Source: Bacteroidales bacterium
GTDB taxonomy: Bacteria; Bacteroidota; Bacteroidia; Bacteroidales; Dysgonomonadaceae
Length of the DNA: 7,362 nt
Assembly: GCA_012518155.1 (NCBI GenBank)
Contig: JAAYTC010000070.1
Coordinates: 1-7,362, forward strand
Direction of reading: 5' to 3'
Position numbers and translations under genes: made by a program. The notes under the pieces are model-generated. The model did not search any database. It worked only from the letters and a program-made list of their open reading frames with translations, and had not been told where the DNA came from. Shown here one piece after another: positions 6,542 through 7,362 of this stretch. Every line of letters begins with the position of its first letter. The first letter of the stretch is position 1.

Positions 6542-7362
6542 TTACCTCACAACCTTAACCTCTTTCGGTGCTTTTATCTCACTTTCTATCGTTCCATCTT
6601 CCTGCCTGGTGTGTTTCACGTAGATTTCACCATATGGGGTGGGAAATGTACCTTCTGCAAATTTTAAATTACCCAGATTGGGGCGTATTCGAACGGTTTT
6701 TAGTCCCGGCTCCATGACCTGAATTCCTAACACGTGCTCGCTTAACCAAGCTGTTGGACCGGATGCCCACCCGTGGCAAAGACTAGCGCGTAGTCCAATA
6801 TAACAGTGATCACCGCCATCGGCATGGATATTGAAACGAGAAGGGTCGGGAAGTTCGTCGATGGGCACTGCATTTAGTCTCTCCTTGTAATTAAAGTTCT
6901 CCCAAAACGTGGTTGCCCCCAAATCGAGCATGGCTCCCCAATAGTCCGATATAATATCCATTGCTTCTTGATATTTGCCGGCTTTTGCTAAAGTTTCTAA
7001 CATGTAATAGCCGTAAAAGGTCGCGAAATCGTTGGCTCCACCATCAATGATAACCTTCGCGGCCTCTTTGGCGGGTATAATATCGGCTAAGGAGAGCAGG
7101 GCTGCCGCTTGTTTGCTGTTGTGCGTGGAGGGGGTATGTTTGCCCAAGGAGCGAAGGGCTTCGTTGCATTTTACTCTTAGTTGTACGTCGTTGGTCCAAT
7201 GGGCAATATCTCTCCCGGCCTCAAAGGTCATTACCATTAATGACTGAAGCCCGGAGTGTATCACATCCGGATTTTCCGAGGTAGGCCAATCCAGAAAACG
7301 CCCGCCATCTAGCTCCTCTTCGCCCGCGGGGTTTATGTTCGTGATCACTTGATCGATCAGGG
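6542..7362 (-). CDS. Alpha-L-rhamnosidase-like GH78 protein, C-terminal part (5' end beyond window)
   Basis: Probably hydrolyses terminal alpha-L-rhamnose from glycans by an inverting mechanism, as GH78 enzymes do. The frame is open through position 7362 (residues LIDQ precede a GTG at 7348), so that GTG is not the start and only about the last 270 residues are present. What remains is the end of an (alpha/alpha)6 barrel followed by a C-terminal beta-sandwich. Numbering from the GTG, FLDWPT lies at 18-23, and GATTFWE at 144-150 matches the GH78 segment carrying the general-base glutamate; E150 is encoded at 6901-6899. HGWASGPTAWLSEHVLG at 192-208 ends the barrel, and the small sandwich runs from about 211 to 268. 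The general-acid region and any signal peptide lie outside the window. The gene ends with TAA, 175 bases before the DUF5107 gene. Family assignment is fairly firm; linkage specificity cannot be read. Confidence 0.82.
   Translation of the reverse strand, partial: LIDQVITNINPAGEEELDGGRFLDWPTSENPDVIHSGLQSLMVMTFEAGRDIAHWTNDVQLRVKCNEALRSLGKHTPSTHNSKQAAALLSLADIIPAKEAAKVIIDGGANDFATFYGYYMLETLAKAGKYQEAMDIISDYWGAMLDLGATTFWENFNYKERLNAVPIDELPDPSRFNIHADGGDHCYIGLRASLCHGWASGPTAWLSEHVLGIQVMEPGLKTVRIRPNLGNLKFAEGTFPTPYGEIYVKHTRQEDGTIESEIKAPKEVKVVR

Noticed and set aside
6383..6667. 94-codon plus-strand frame across the GH78-DUF5107 gap
   Set aside because: About half of it is antisense to the GH78 C-terminus; the protein has no domain and the frame gives no convincing start signal, so a small gene there is not supported.
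7346..7348. GTG as the start of the GH78 gene
   Set aside because: The reading frame is open beyond it to the window edge, and a GH78 catalytic domain needs several hundred more upstream residues.

Overview
The window reads as part of a carbohydrate-degradation locus from a member of the Bacteroidota, most likely Bacteroidales; I cannot name a genus. The evidence is the gene content (GH78-type rhamnosidase, DUF5107-TPR protein, GH99-like/WbsX lipoprotein, BNR-type beta-propeller lipoprotein, L-rhamnose mutarotase), two short lipoprotein signals ending in Ser-Cys, and A/T-rich start regions without Shine-Dalgarno sequences. All five genes lie on the minus strand, so transcription runs from the right edge to the left.

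Layout in transcription order. (1) 7362-6542: C-terminal part of an alpha-L-rhamnosidase-like GH78 protein, cut by the window edge. (2) 6541-6367: a 175-base gap, the largest between genes. (3) 6366-3193: a 1057-residue exported protein with an N-terminal DUF5107 domain and a long TPR superhelix. (4) 3145-1931: a GH99-like/WbsX-family lipoprotein, 47 bases downstream. (5) 1821-421: a BNR_4-type beta-propeller lipoprotein related to ulvan lyases (PL24/PL25), PL27 and GH145, 109 bases downstream. (6) 414-100: RhaM, L-rhamnose mutarotase, only 6 bases after the propeller gene. (7) 99-1: noncoding, with a perfect 15-bp palindrome at 65-79.

The two genes whose chemistry is best recognised, GH78 and RhaM, both concern L-rhamnose, and RhaM sits tightly behind the propeller gene. 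The simplest reading is that this locus dismantles a rhamnose-containing glycan. Candidates are a rhamnose-uronic acid polymer such as ulvan, a rhamnose-capped arabinogalactan, or rhamnogalacturonan. The propeller protein would break or trim the rhamnose-uronate linkage, GH78 would release rhamnose, and RhaM would interconvert its anomers in the cytoplasm. The DUF5107-TPR and WbsX-like proteins are the unassigned members and the most likely place for undescribed activities. No SusC/SusD pair, sulfatase, regulator or rhamnose catabolic gene (rhaA/B/D) is visible here, so the substrate cannot be fixed from this window. I see no RNA gene, CRISPR array, transposase or integrase.
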